A stretch of 51,211 bases of DNA from Treponema sp. (GCA_017550685.1 JAFZOJ010000020.1:1-51211), one strand, 5' to 3'; shown: positions 44,370 to 51,211, numbered from the stretch's first letter. Program-made: numbers and translations. Notes: generated by a model not told the origin, from the sequence alone.

Positions 44370-46772
44370 TTGTTGTTTGTAACAGTCTTATTCACTGGCT
44401 GTGATAATTTTCTAAAAGGCACTAAGGTCAGAGATGAACTTGACAGAATAATCGCTTATAATAATGCCAAGTCATATACCATCCTTGTAACTGCCGACAA
44501 AGATTCCGGACAAATTAAAAAGCCTATTTCCGGTGAACTTACACAAAAAGCAACAGATGTTTTTGAAATAAAATTTGAACCGAATCCGGAATATTCATTT
44601 GCCCGTTGGGAAGTTACATCAAAAGATTTACCTGCAGGCGAAAATATAAACGACTATATAGAATTAGAAGATGCCGAAAATCCGGATACAAAAGTCACTT
44701 TTAAAAAAGAACTATCCTCAATAGTAATAAACGCAGTTTGTCCTCATCTGCCTTTTGTAAATTTTGAATTAAAAGGTGAAAACGGAAATATTTCTCCTGT
44801 AACAGGTACTTACACCTGCGTGCAAACATACACATACCGACTCACCTTTGCACCAGAATCTTATTATGAATTTATCCGTTGGGAGATTTATGACCTTAAT
44901 GCAGGTCAGGAAATTCCAAATGGAAAATATATAACAATCGATGACCCTAAGAGCAAAGATACAACTTATAGTTTTGCCGGTGTTCCTGAAAATCCTCAAA
45001 TAAAAATTGTAATTCGTCCTGTAGTAGTCGAACGCCCACAGGTTATTTCAAGTACTCCTGATGATTTTGGAGTTCGAAAAGATACTTCAATTCAGGTATT
45101 GTTTGATCATGATATGGATAAGGCTTCCATATATTATACAAAAGATGAAATGGAGCAGATGCTGAAAGAACACATTGCTGATACCCCCTGGTTTGAGGAA
45201 ACAATTTTGAATGAGAATGACAAACCAGAAACTGTGTATAAAGGTTATATAAAAGATAGTAAGATATATTTTAAAAATATATTGATTACAGATAACAAAG
45301 ACGGAACAATCTTAAATCAATGGTTTGAACCTCCTGTTTTTGAAAGCAGCCGTTCACTTGTTGTCAGGGTAAAAAGAGAATTGAAGAATAATAAACTAGT
45401 ACCATTAGTAACAAATTATACTCAAATTCTTGTAACTGTTGAAAAAGGTATGTCTTATCTTTCGGATGGAAAATCAGTGGGAATGATTGGCAATAAAAGA
45501 TGGATGTATCATGTTGGAAATGAAACGGATGATGTATCTCCAGGTGTTACTTATACAACTTGTAATATAAAAATTTCAGGTCATGATAAAAATCTGACAA
45601 TTGAAGAAAATGAATTACAAGAAAACTTGAATTTTCAAACAATTAACGGACTTACATTTTTAAGAGAAAGAAATCTTAATCTTGAAATGAATATAGATGT
45701 AAAAGTAGATGATACTAATGGTGCTGGTCCACGAACCTGGTTTAAGATGTATCTTTCTAAAGTTTATGATGATGATTATAAACGACTTGAAACCCCTTCA
45801 TCTGTTTATGAAAAAACAATTGATTATAATAAAGATGTTGGTTTAGATACTGCTTCTTATGAGGACAAAATTGAATTTGAGATTCCAAAATTGACTGAAG
45901 GAATATATGAGCTTGGTTTTATTTTTAGCGATATATGCGGAAATGAAACAAAATCTATACGAAAGTATTTTGCTAAAGATAGTCTGTTATTAGTTAAAGG
46001 TGCACAAGTGAGTGGAACAGTTACTCCTCCTTCAAGCGTATTTATTGAAAACAGAACTGTACGAATTCCGGATTTATTAGTATCCGACCACGAAGTAACA
46101 AAGAAAGAATACGAAACCTATTGTAAATATGGGGATAGTACATTCTATCCACATGGAAATAACAAAAATATCCCTGCTTATAACTTAAACTGGTATGATG
46201 CAATTGTATACTGTAATCTGCGCACGATAGCAGAATTCGGGCTTGATGCCTGCGTTTATTCAATTAACGGTCAGAAAGATCCGACAAAATGGGATGGAAT
46301 TGTAAGTGATGCAGGTAAATACTGCGGACCTTCTGAAAGAAAGGATACATGGGATGCTATCTTCTTTGATACTAATGCCAAAGGTTACCGTCTGCCAACT
46401 GAGGTAGAATGGGAATACATTGCACGGGGAGCAAATAAAGAAAACTACACTTACAGCGGAAGCAATAATGCTGAAGAAGTTGCTTGGTATTATAAACCCT
46501 TTACTTCTCCTCAAGAAGTAAAACAAAAAAAAGAAAATACACTTGGTATTTACGATATGTCTGGAAATGTACGTGAATGGTGTTATGACTGGTACGGAGA
46601 TATCGACAAAAGTACGGGTTCAACCGGTCCGGCTTCTGGAGCTGCCCGCGTCTATCGTGGTAGTGATATAACAGATAATGGGTCTGGTATTACTGTGAAT
46701 GCTCGGCTATCCTATCAGCTGGAGCTTCGCGATAAGTATACTGGTATCCGTGTTGTGCGCACTGCAAATTAA
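44370..46772 (+). CDS. 'NFLKG' lipoprotein with C-terminal FGE-sulfatase-type domain; start disrupted
   Basis: Paralogue of the lipoprotein at 3244. The frame reads a hydrophobic segment and lipobox (FVTVLFTG|C) then DNFLKGTKVR, two InlB-like repeats (...SFARWEV; ...EFIRWEI), an Ig-like Big_5 segment (VISSTPDDFGVRKDTSIQV), a linker, and from about residue 555 a formylglycine-generating-enzyme/SUMF1-type domain: VSDHEVTKKEYETYC, GYRLPTEVEWEYIARG, NVREWCYDW, GIRVVRT. The start is the problem. The frame opens after TAA 44343, and the first usable codons are TTG 44370/44373, which would give an 11-residue signal without positive charge. The promoter, SD and TTG 44299 lie upstream in another frame behind the CAAAT tract. 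The gene is therefore phase-OFF, decayed, or read by an unusual start. Confidence 0.7.
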   Translation: MLFVTVLFTGCDNFLKGTKVRDELDRIIAYNNAKSYTILVTADKDSGQIKKPISGELTQKATDVFEIKFEPNPEYSFARWEVTSKDLPAGENINDYIELEDAENPDTKVTFKKELSSIVINAVCPHLPFVNFELKGENGNISPVTGTYTCVQTYTYRLTFAPESYYEFIRWEIYDLNAGQEIPNGKYITIDDPKSKDTTYSFAGVPENPQIKIVIRPVVVERPQVISSTPDDFGVRKDTSIQVLFDHDMDKASIYYTKDEMEQMLKEHIADTPWFEETILNENDKPETVYKGYIKDSKIYFKNILITDNKDGTILNQWFEPPVFESSRSLVVRVKRELKNNKLVPLVTNYTQILVTVEKGMSYLSDGKSVGMIGNKRWMYHVGNETDDVSPGVTYTTCNIKISGHDKNLTIEENELQENLNFQTINGLTFLRERNLNLEMNIDVKVDDTNGAGPRTWFKMYLSKVYDDDYKRLETPSSVYEKTIDYNKDVGLDTASYEDKIEFEIPKLTEGIYELGFIFSDICGNETKSIRKYFAKDSLLLVKGAQVSGTVTPPSSVFIENRTVRIPDLLVSDHEVTKKEYETYCKYGDSTFYPHGNNKNIPAYNLNWYDAIVYCNLRTIAEFGLDACVYSINGQKDPTKWDGIVSDAGKYCGPSERKDTWDAIFFDTNAKGYRLPTEVEWEYIARGANKENYTYSGSNNAEEVAWYYKPFTSPQEVKQKKENTLGIYDMSGNVREWCYDWYGDIDKSTGSTGPASGAARVYRGSDITDNGSGITVNARLSYQLELRDKYTGIRVVRTAN

Positions 46773-46825
46773 GTAGTGCGTCGAGGTCCCTTGCTTGACT
46801 TTCTTTTTCTTGTAAAGATTAGAAT
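46770..46825 (+). terminator. direct repeat copy A: lipoprotein terminator
   Basis: GTCGAG (46780-46785) pairs with CTTGAC (46794-46799, one G-U) and a T-rich run follows to 46810. The 56-base stretch is a direct repeat of 46906-46960, about 75-80% identical by eye. Confidence 0.6.
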
Positions 46826-46849
46826 AAAAAAAGACTTAACAAAAAAAAG

Positions 46850-46946
46850 TTGACGCGAAATCTTTTTCATTGTAAATTATATTTAAGAGTCAAGAGTGCT
46901 GCCTTTAAGTGGTGCGTCGAGGTTTCTCGCTTGGCTCTCTTTTTTT
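46850..46946 (+). ncRNA. candidate ~60-nt small RNA with own promoter and terminator
   Basis: TTGACG (46850-46855), 17 bases, TAAATT (46873-46878) predicts a start near 46885. GAGTCAAG (46887-46894) would pair with CTTGGCTC (46930-46937, one G-U), enclosing an inner CGAG-GTTT-CTCG hairpin (46918-46929), and T-rich sequence follows to 46946. The 3' half is repeat copy B (46906-46960). No open frame is present. Existence as an RNA is inferred. Confidence 0.45.
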
Positions 46947-46966
46947 CTAAAAAATAGAATCTTTCC

Positions 46967-46995
46967 TTGACGGTAGACTTTTTTTGCATTATATT
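46967..46995 (+). promoter_or_regulatory. strong promoter upstream of the DUF3800 leader RNA
   Basis: TTGACG (46967-46972), exactly 17 bases, TATATT (46990-46995). Predicted start near 47001-47003, at the foot of the first hairpin. Confidence 0.7.
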
Positions 46996-47000
46996 TATAA

Positions 47001-47079
47001 ATGTAATCGAAAGATTGCATGGGCTGGTCGAAAGACCCGGGTCCACCGAAAGACGGGGATTTACCCCGTCATTTTTTTT
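47001..47079 (+). ncRNA. three-hairpin leader RNA with two GAAA tetraloops and terminator, upstream of DUF3800
   Basis: Hairpin 1: ATGTAATC-GAAA-GATTGCAT (47001-47020, 8 pairs, one U-G). Hairpin 2: GGTC-GAAA-GACC (47026-47037), extended by 47020-47025 with 47040-47045 around a two-base bulge. Hairpin 3: GACGGGG-ATTTA-CCCCGTC (47052-47070) followed by ATTTTTTTT, an intrinsic terminator. The heptamer CGAAAGA recurs three times, once per hairpin (47008, 47029, 47047). From memory, published comparative-genomics work reported structured 'DUF3800 RNA motifs' near genes of this family; I cannot say which subtype, if any, this is. Confidence 0.65.
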
Positions 47080-47093
47080 GTTTGGGAGAGTTT

Positions 47094-47777
47094 ATGGATC
47101 GAAAGATATTAAGTGTTTTTATCGACGAATCTGGTGATTTTGGTCCATATAATTTCCATTCGCCAAATTATTATGTTACACTTCTTTTTCACGAACAAGA
47201 TAATGATATTTCAAAAAGAATTGAATTGTTGGATGAGCATTTAAAGAATTGTGGTATTGAACATCCTGTTTTACATGCAGGGCCGTTAATCAGACGAGAA
47301 CAAGTTTATAAATATGAAACTATGGAAAAAAGAAAATCTCTTTTTAATTCATTGTTTCATTTTATTCGTGGAGTACCAATAAAATATATCTGTCCAAAAG
47401 TAAACAAGGCTGAATGTCGTGATATGGAATTAGATTTCCTTCAAAAACTATCAAAGGCAATTTCTGATGAGCTAAAACGAAATTATGAATATCTGAATTC
47501 TTTTGATTTGCAAATAGTGTACTATGATTATGGACAGTCAGAATTATCAAAGATAATAACATCTATTTTTACAACACTTTTTATGAATGTTGAATTCAGA
47601 AAAGTAGAACCGGCAGATTACAAACTTTTTCAGGCTGCCGATTTAATCTGTACAATGGAATTGACCAAAGATAAGGCAGAAAAAAATTCTTTTTCAAAAT
47701 CAGAATTAGAATTCTTTCATTCGGCGCACGATTTTATGAAAAACCTTTATAAGCAATTGATTAAAAAGAAATTATAA
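47094..47777 (+). CDS. DUF3800 domain protein
   Basis: A 227-residue protein of the DUF3800 family, which has an RNase H-like fold by published prediction and no settled function. The N-terminal motif VFIDESGDFG (residues 7-16) and the C-terminal FQAADLICTMEL block carry the conserved acidic residues expected of a metal-dependent nuclease; HAGPLIRREQ lies between. ATG 47094 has a GGGAG Shine-Dalgarno 6 bases before it. The frame extends to 47019, but that part is the leader RNA. Transcription must pass the terminator ending at 47079, so expression should be low or conditional. The gene is A+T-rich and sits alone between a variable lipoprotein locus and ndk, like a small mobile or defence-type module. 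Confidence 0.82.
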   Translation: MDRKILSVFIDESGDFGPYNFHSPNYYVTLLFHEQDNDISKRIELLDEHLKNCGIEHPVLHAGPLIRREQVYKYETMEKRKSLFNSLFHFIRGVPIKYICPKVNKAECRDMELDFLQKLSKAISDELKRNYEYLNSFDLQIVYYDYGQSELSKIITSIFTTLFMNVEFRKVEPADYKLFQAADLICTMELTKDKAEKNSFSKSELEFFHSAHDFMKNLYKQLIKKKL

Positions 47778-47838
47778 ATCCATTATTTGAATATATTTAG
47801 TTGATATTTTCTTGCTTGAAACAAACATACATCTCCAT

Positions 47839-47844
47839 TATAAT
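47839..47844 (+). promoter_or_regulatory. -10 element for ndk (leaderless type)
   Basis: TATAAT ends 9 bases before the ndk ATG, with no Shine-Dalgarno between. Confidence 0.5.
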
Positions 47845-47853
47845 AATAAGACT

Positions 47854-48297
47854 ATGAGTAGATGTTTTGTTATGTTAAAACCGGGCGTTGTAAATCGTCG
47901 TCTGGTAGGTGAGGTTATTGAACGCCTCGAGAAAAAAGGTTTTAAGCTTGTTGCAATGAAAATGGTTCATGTTTCTCAGGACCTGGCTAGCAAACATTAT
48001 GCAGAACACGAAGGTAAGCCGTTTTATGAGGGTTTGGTGTCTTACATTACTTCGGGGCCGGTTATTGCAATGGTATGGCAGGCAGATGATTGTGTTGCTT
48101 TAATCAGAAAATTTGTAGGCTCTACAAAGCCAAGTGAAGCACAGCCGGGAACTATCCGCGGAGACTACTGTATTCACACAGAACGCAATATTATTCACGC
48201 TTCTGACAGCGACGAAAGTGCCGCACGCGAAATTGCACTCTGGTTCAAAGATGAAGAAATCTTTGACTGGAAGGATTGCGAGGACGGCTGGTATTAG
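47854..48297 (+). CDS. ndk: nucleoside-diphosphate kinase
   Basis: A 147-residue NDP kinase, which equilibrates nucleoside di- and triphosphates through a phosphohistidine. The active-site His115 is in NIIHASDS, preceded by the signature PGTIRGDYCIHTERN. ATG 47854 (MSRCFVMLKPG) is preferred; an in-frame extension to 47812 is upstream of the likely -10 element. gpsA follows after 43 bases. Confidence 0.93.
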   Translation: MSRCFVMLKPGVVNRRLVGEVIERLEKKGFKLVAMKMVHVSQDLASKHYAEHEGKPFYEGLVSYITSGPVIAMVWQADDCVALIRKFVGSTKPSEAQPGTIRGDYCIHTERNIIHASDSDESAAREIALWFKDEEIFDWKDCEDGWY

Positions 48298-48340
48298 GCA
48301 ACAGCTGTGCTGGCGCGACTTGTAGGCTAAGGAATAAATT

Positions 48341-49390
48341 ATGTCAGAAAAAACTGTAGGAATAATTGGTGGTGGTGCCTGGGGTACTGGTATTGCTCAG
48401 GCGCTGGCACGCGGTGGTCACAAAGTAGAAATCTGGGCTCTGGAAGATGATGTTGTTGCTTCCATAAATAATGAGCACGAAAACAAACGCTTTCTTCCGG
48501 GCTTTAAGCTTGATCCTTCAATTACCTGTTCAAATGATATCTGGCAGGTCGCTTTTGGGAAGGAGTTCATCTTTGTTGCTTCTCCTTCTATCTTTCTGGC
48601 GCAGACACTTGAAAAAATCAATACTGTCCCGAATATCGTTGATGGTTCCACAGTTATAGCAGCCCTTACAAAGGGTTTTGTTCCTTCTCCAACAGGTCCA
48701 AAGCTTATTCTTGAAACAATTGAATCGGCTTTGCCTGAAGTTTACAAGGACTGCACCGTTTATGTTGCAGGTCCAAGTCATGCCGAAGAGGTTGCAATGG
48801 GTAAGATTACAGGTCTTGTTGCAGCTTCTTTAAATCCAAAAAATTCTATCCGTGTCCGCGAGCTTTTAAAGGTTCCGGGACTTATGGTTTTCTCAAGCTT
48901 TGATGTTATTGGTACTCAGATTTGTGCTGCTGCCAAAAACGTTATTGCCGCAGTTTATGGTGCCATGGATGCAATTGCTGAAACAAGCGATATCGTTGGT
49001 GATAATACAGAATCGCTTCTTCTTGCAGCCGGCCTTAACGAAATCCAGACACTTGGTTTTGCAATGGGTGCAACTCATGCTGAGACCTTTACTTCTGTCA
49101 GCGGAGTAGGCGACCTTGACGTAACCTGTAAATCAAAATACGGACGCAACCGCCGCTTTGGTCAGGATATGGTAAAAACCGACATGCTCAGCCGCTTTAA
49201 GGATATTGATGACCTTATTGCCAACGTTGGAAAAATCGGCTACCTGCCTGAAGGTGCAATTGCCTGTAAATACGTTCACGAAATTGCCCAGAAAAAAGAC
49301 CTTAAACTTCCTTTGTGTAACGCCCTCTACAAGGTTTTGAATAAAGAAAGCACAGTAGAGCAGATGGTAAAAGAGTTGTTGAATTTGTAA
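48341..49390 (+). CDS. gpsA: glycerol-3-phosphate dehydrogenase [NAD(P)+]
   Basis: GpsA reduces dihydroxyacetone phosphate to glycerol-3-phosphate, the backbone of phospholipids. The 349-residue protein has the NAD(P) motif GGGAWGTGIA (residues 9-18), VAGPSHAEEVA (about 143-153) with the family Gly-Pro-Ser-His block, and the catalytic Lys region ICAAAKNVIAAVYG. AAGGA lies about 8 bases before the ATG. Followed by a REPIN-like inverted repeat pair and then ffh. Confidence 0.93.
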   Translation: MSEKTVGIIGGGAWGTGIAQALARGGHKVEIWALEDDVVASINNEHENKRFLPGFKLDPSITCSNDIWQVAFGKEFIFVASPSIFLAQTLEKINTVPNIVDGSTVIAALTKGFVPSPTGPKLILETIESALPEVYKDCTVYVAGPSHAEEVAMGKITGLVAASLNPKNSIRVRELLKVPGLMVFSSFDVIGTQICAAAKNVIAAVYGAMDAIAETSDIVGDNTESLLLAAGLNEIQTLGFAMGATHAETFTSVSGVGDLDVTCKSKYGRNRRFGQDMVKTDMLSRFKDIDDLIANVGKIGYLPEGAIACKYVHEIAQKKDLKLPLCNALYKVLNKESTVEQMVKELLNL

Positions 49391-49397
49391 ATTACAT

Positions 49398-49459
49398 GGG
49401 GTCCCTGAGGCCCTCGAAGGGCCCCTTTTAAATTGCCCTTCGAGAGCCTCAGGGACCCC
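49398..49459. repeat. REPIN-like inverted pair of R1 repeats
   Basis: Two R1 copies face each other: 49398-49422 (GGGGTCCCTGAGGCCC...) and 49435-49459 (...GAGCCTCAGGGACCCC). The 25-base arms differ at one position and are separated by 12 bases. The pair would form a very stable hairpin between gpsA and ffh. Confidence 0.85.
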
Positions 49460-49492
49460 CGAATTGTTCATAGATTACAACGGAGTTAAAAT

Positions 49493-50917
49493 ATGTTAGA
49501 AAAAATAACAAATACCTTTAGTTCAATCTTTCAGAAAATCAGCGGTAAATCTACAATTACCGAAAAAAATATAGAGGATGCAGTAGAAGAAATCAAAATG
49601 GCCCTGCTTGAGGCCGATGTAAACCTGCGTGTTGTTCGCCGTTTTGTTAATTCTACTATAGAAGAGGCCAAGGGAGAAAAGGTTCTCCGTTCCGTAAATC
49701 CGGGCCAGCAGTTTACAAAAATCATCTATGACAAGATGGTGGGCATGCTCGGAGACACAAAAACCGACCTTCATCTTAAGGGCCCGGACACTCAGTCTGT
49801 AATCCTTATGCTTGGTCTTCAGGGTGCCGGTAAAACTACTGCTGCCCACAAGCTTGCTGCCCGCTTAAAGAAGGATGGACGCAAGGTTCTTCTTTCTGCC
49901 TGTGACTTAGTTCGTCCTGCTGCCGTAGAACAGCTTAGCCAGCTTGGTGAAAAAATCGGAGTTCCGGTTTATAAAGAAGATTCAAAAGATGCAGTAAAGA
50001 ATGCGCGCGATTCAATCGACTTTGCACGCAAGAATGGTTACGACACAATTATTATAGATACTGCCGGTCGTCTTCAGATTGATGAAGAAATGATGGCCGA
50101 GCTTGTAAAAATCAAAAAGGTAACTGACCCTGTAGAAGTTCTGCTTGTTGCAGATGCCATGACCGGTCAGAATGCCGTTGATATTGCAAAGAGCTTTGAC
50201 GAACAGCTTGGACTTACAGGTGTAATCCTTACCAAGTTTGACTCAGATGCCCGTGGTGGTGCGGCTCTTTCTCTTAAGACAATCACAGGTAAGCCAATCC
50301 TCTTTATTGGTACCGGTGAAAAAACAGAAGACTTTGAAGTATTCCATCCGGAGCGTATTGCTTCCCGTATTCTTGGCATGGGTGATGTTGTTTCCCTCGT
50401 AGAAAAAGCACAGGAAACAATGGACGAAGAAGCTGCCCTCAAAATGCAGAAAAAGCTTCAGCGCAACGAGTTTACTCTCCAGGATTATCTTGAACAGTTC
50501 CAGCAGGTTAAGAAAATGGGCAACATGCAGTCTCTTATGGATATGATTCCTGGTATGAGCGGCATGGATGCTTCCCAGATGGATATGAGCGGCATGAAGA
50601 AAAACGAAGCCATTATCCAGAGTATGACCTACAAGGAGCGCCTGAACCATCTTATTATTGGACCTAGCCGCCGTAAGCGCATTGCAAAGGGCAGCGGTAC
50701 AACAGTAGCCGACGTAAACAAACTCCTTAAACAGTTTGAAAAAACAAAACTCATGATGAAAAAAATGTCCCGCAACAAAGGAATGCAAAACCGCATGATG
50801 AGCCAGATGGGGATGGGAGGCCTTGGTGGTACAGGAGGCCTTGGCGGTCTTGACCCAAGTGCCCTCAAAGGTATGGACATGAGTAAGCTGCAGGATCTTG
50901 CTCGACGGTTTAAATAG
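49493..50917 (+). CDS. ffh: signal recognition particle protein
   Basis: Ffh binds 4.5S RNA and signal sequences and delivers ribosomes to FtsY. The 474-residue protein has the N domain (1-90), a GTPase domain with GLQGAGKTTAAHKLA (about 105-119), DLVRPAAVEQL, DTAGRLQID and TKFDSDARGG, and a methionine-rich M domain (from about 330) with SMTYKERLNHLIIGPSRRKRIAKGSG split across its RNA-binding helices. The C-terminus is Gly/Met-rich. A GGAG lies 7 bases before the ATG. Confidence 0.95.
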   Translation: MLEKITNTFSSIFQKISGKSTITEKNIEDAVEEIKMALLEADVNLRVVRRFVNSTIEEAKGEKVLRSVNPGQQFTKIIYDKMVGMLGDTKTDLHLKGPDTQSVILMLGLQGAGKTTAAHKLAARLKKDGRKVLLSACDLVRPAAVEQLSQLGEKIGVPVYKEDSKDAVKNARDSIDFARKNGYDTIIIDTAGRLQIDEEMMAELVKIKKVTDPVEVLLVADAMTGQNAVDIAKSFDEQLGLTGVILTKFDSDARGGAALSLKTITGKPILFIGTGEKTEDFEVFHPERIASRILGMGDVVSLVEKAQETMDEEAALKMQKKLQRNEFTLQDYLEQFQQVKKMGNMQSLMDMIPGMSGMDASQMDMSGMKKNEAIIQSMTYKERLNHLIIGPSRRKRIAKGSGTTVADVNKLLKQFEKTKLMMKKMSRNKGMQNRMMSQMGMGGLGGTGGLGGLDPSALKGMDMSKLQDLARRFK

Positions 50918-50920
50918 AAA

Positions 50921-50981
50921 GATTGCCGGGGCAAGCCCGGCAATGACACAGTTTGTCATTATCGGGCTTGACCCGATAATC
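50921..50981. repeat. R4 inverted palindrome pair downstream of ffh
   Basis: Two 28-base copies face each other around a 5-base spacer: 50921-50948 (GATTGCCGGGGCAAGCCCGG...) and 50954-50981 (...CGGGCTTGACCCGATAATC). Each copy is itself a palindrome (CCGGG-GCAAG-CCCGG and ATCGGG-CTTGA-CCCGAT), and a short T-run follows, so it may also terminate ffh. Confidence 0.75.
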
Positions 50982-51058
50982 TTTTATAACAAACAATTAT
51001 AATTTCTTCAGTCAAATTTCTTATTGATTATATTCTCATTCCGCATTATCTTTAAAAT

Positions 51059-51211
51059 ATGTCTAAAATTAAGAAGCTTCTTACCGGCCTGGAAAAACGA
51101 TATGTTTTTTCTTCTGCAATGGCTCCGGTAGCTATGATTGGCGAAGTTGTAATGGAAGTTGTAATGCCTTTCATTATGGCTAAGATTATTGATAATGGAA
51201 TCGGCGGAAAC
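51059..51211 (+). CDS. ABC exporter, N-terminal part (cut by window edge)
   Basis: Fifty-one residues are visible: a short basic start (MSKIKKLLTGLEKRY), then the first transmembrane helix of an ABC exporter TMD, with VVMPFIMAKIIDNGI matching the loop before helix 2 in MsbA/MdlB-type proteins. The ATPase part would lie outside the window. No clear Shine-Dalgarno precedes the ATG. Multidrug, lipid or peptide export are all possible. Confidence 0.7.
   Translation, partial: MSKIKKLLTGLEKRYVFSSAMAPVAMIGEVVMEVVMPFIMAKIIDNGIGGN

Noticed and set aside
47001..47777. Classical type III toxin-antitoxin (ToxIN)
   Set aside because: The protein has the DUF3800 motifs rather than a ToxN fold, and the RNA lacks a long tandem repeat array; kept only as an analogy.
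50243..50959. 238-codon frame antisense to ffh
   Set aside because: His/Phe-rich shadow of the SRP M domain, no supporting features.
1..51211. tRNA or rRNA genes
   Set aside because: No cloverleaf-like or rRNA-like stretch was recognised in the intergenic regions; a short one could still be missed without a scan.

Overview
The window looks like a chromosome segment of a host-associated, plant-polysaccharide-degrading Treponema (Spirochaetota). This rests on gene content: flagellar chaperones FlgN and FliS, many lipoproteins with signal peptides, an outer-membrane LolA/OmpA/Mla-type set without visible LPS genes, a cytosolic family GH115 xylan alpha-glucuronidase, and two cytosolic LacI-sensor/GGDEF proteins. 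G+C looks moderate; the two giant lipoprotein genes are clearly more A+T-rich than their neighbours. No rRNA, tRNA, IS element, prophage or CRISPR array was seen.

Layout. 1-3.0 kb: GNAT acetyltransferase (cut by the left edge), methyltransferase, Fic protein, EamA transporter. 3.2-6.4 kb: giant lipoprotein of an 'NFLKG' family. 6.5-14.2 kb: sodium/proline-type symporter, dapA and asd (lysine/diaminopimelate branch), GH115 enzyme, methyltransferase. 14.2-17.6 kb (minus): MlaE-MlaF-MlaD lipid transport operon ending in a lipoprotein. 17.8-21.6 kb: secreted or anchored NUC1 nuclease, CDF cation exporter, folA, flgN, fliS. 21.7-33.3 kb (plus): ftsH, lolA, RodZ-like gene, rimO, two LacI-GGDEF paralogues flanking pcrA. 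33.3-36.8 kb (minus): lipoprotein, LysM lytic transglycosylase and OmpA, a wall/envelope operon. 36.9-43.2 kb: membrane protein, TPR lipoprotein, a structured 400-base intergenic region, yajC-secD-secF. 43.3-51.2 kb: ispH, a second NFLKG lipoprotein with a C-terminal FGE-sulfatase-type domain, an RNA-rich region leading into a DUF3800 gene, ndk, gpsA, ffh and the start of an ABC exporter.

Four things stand out. (1) A DUF3800 gene lies behind a promoter, a compact three-hairpin RNA with two GAAA tetraloops and a terminator; the stretch before it holds two ~55-base direct repeats, one of which fits a 60-nt terminated small RNA. (2) The second NFLKG lipoprotein has no normal start codon in frame. 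A pentanucleotide CAAAT/AAAAT tract sits exactly where its signal-peptide N-region should be, behind a good SD and a TTG start, as in a phase-variable locus that is OFF or decayed. (3) Short palindromic repeats (core CTGAGGCTCTCGAAGGG and a companion encoding VELVET-like peptides) are scattered through the window. They lie in frame inside six genes, including ispH, folA and a lipoprotein signal peptide, form REPIN-like pairs, and supply terminators. (4) Several genes have TATAAT only 6-9 bases before ATG and no SD, suggesting leaderless transcripts.

All assignments come from reading the sequence and from recalled family knowledge; no searches were run.
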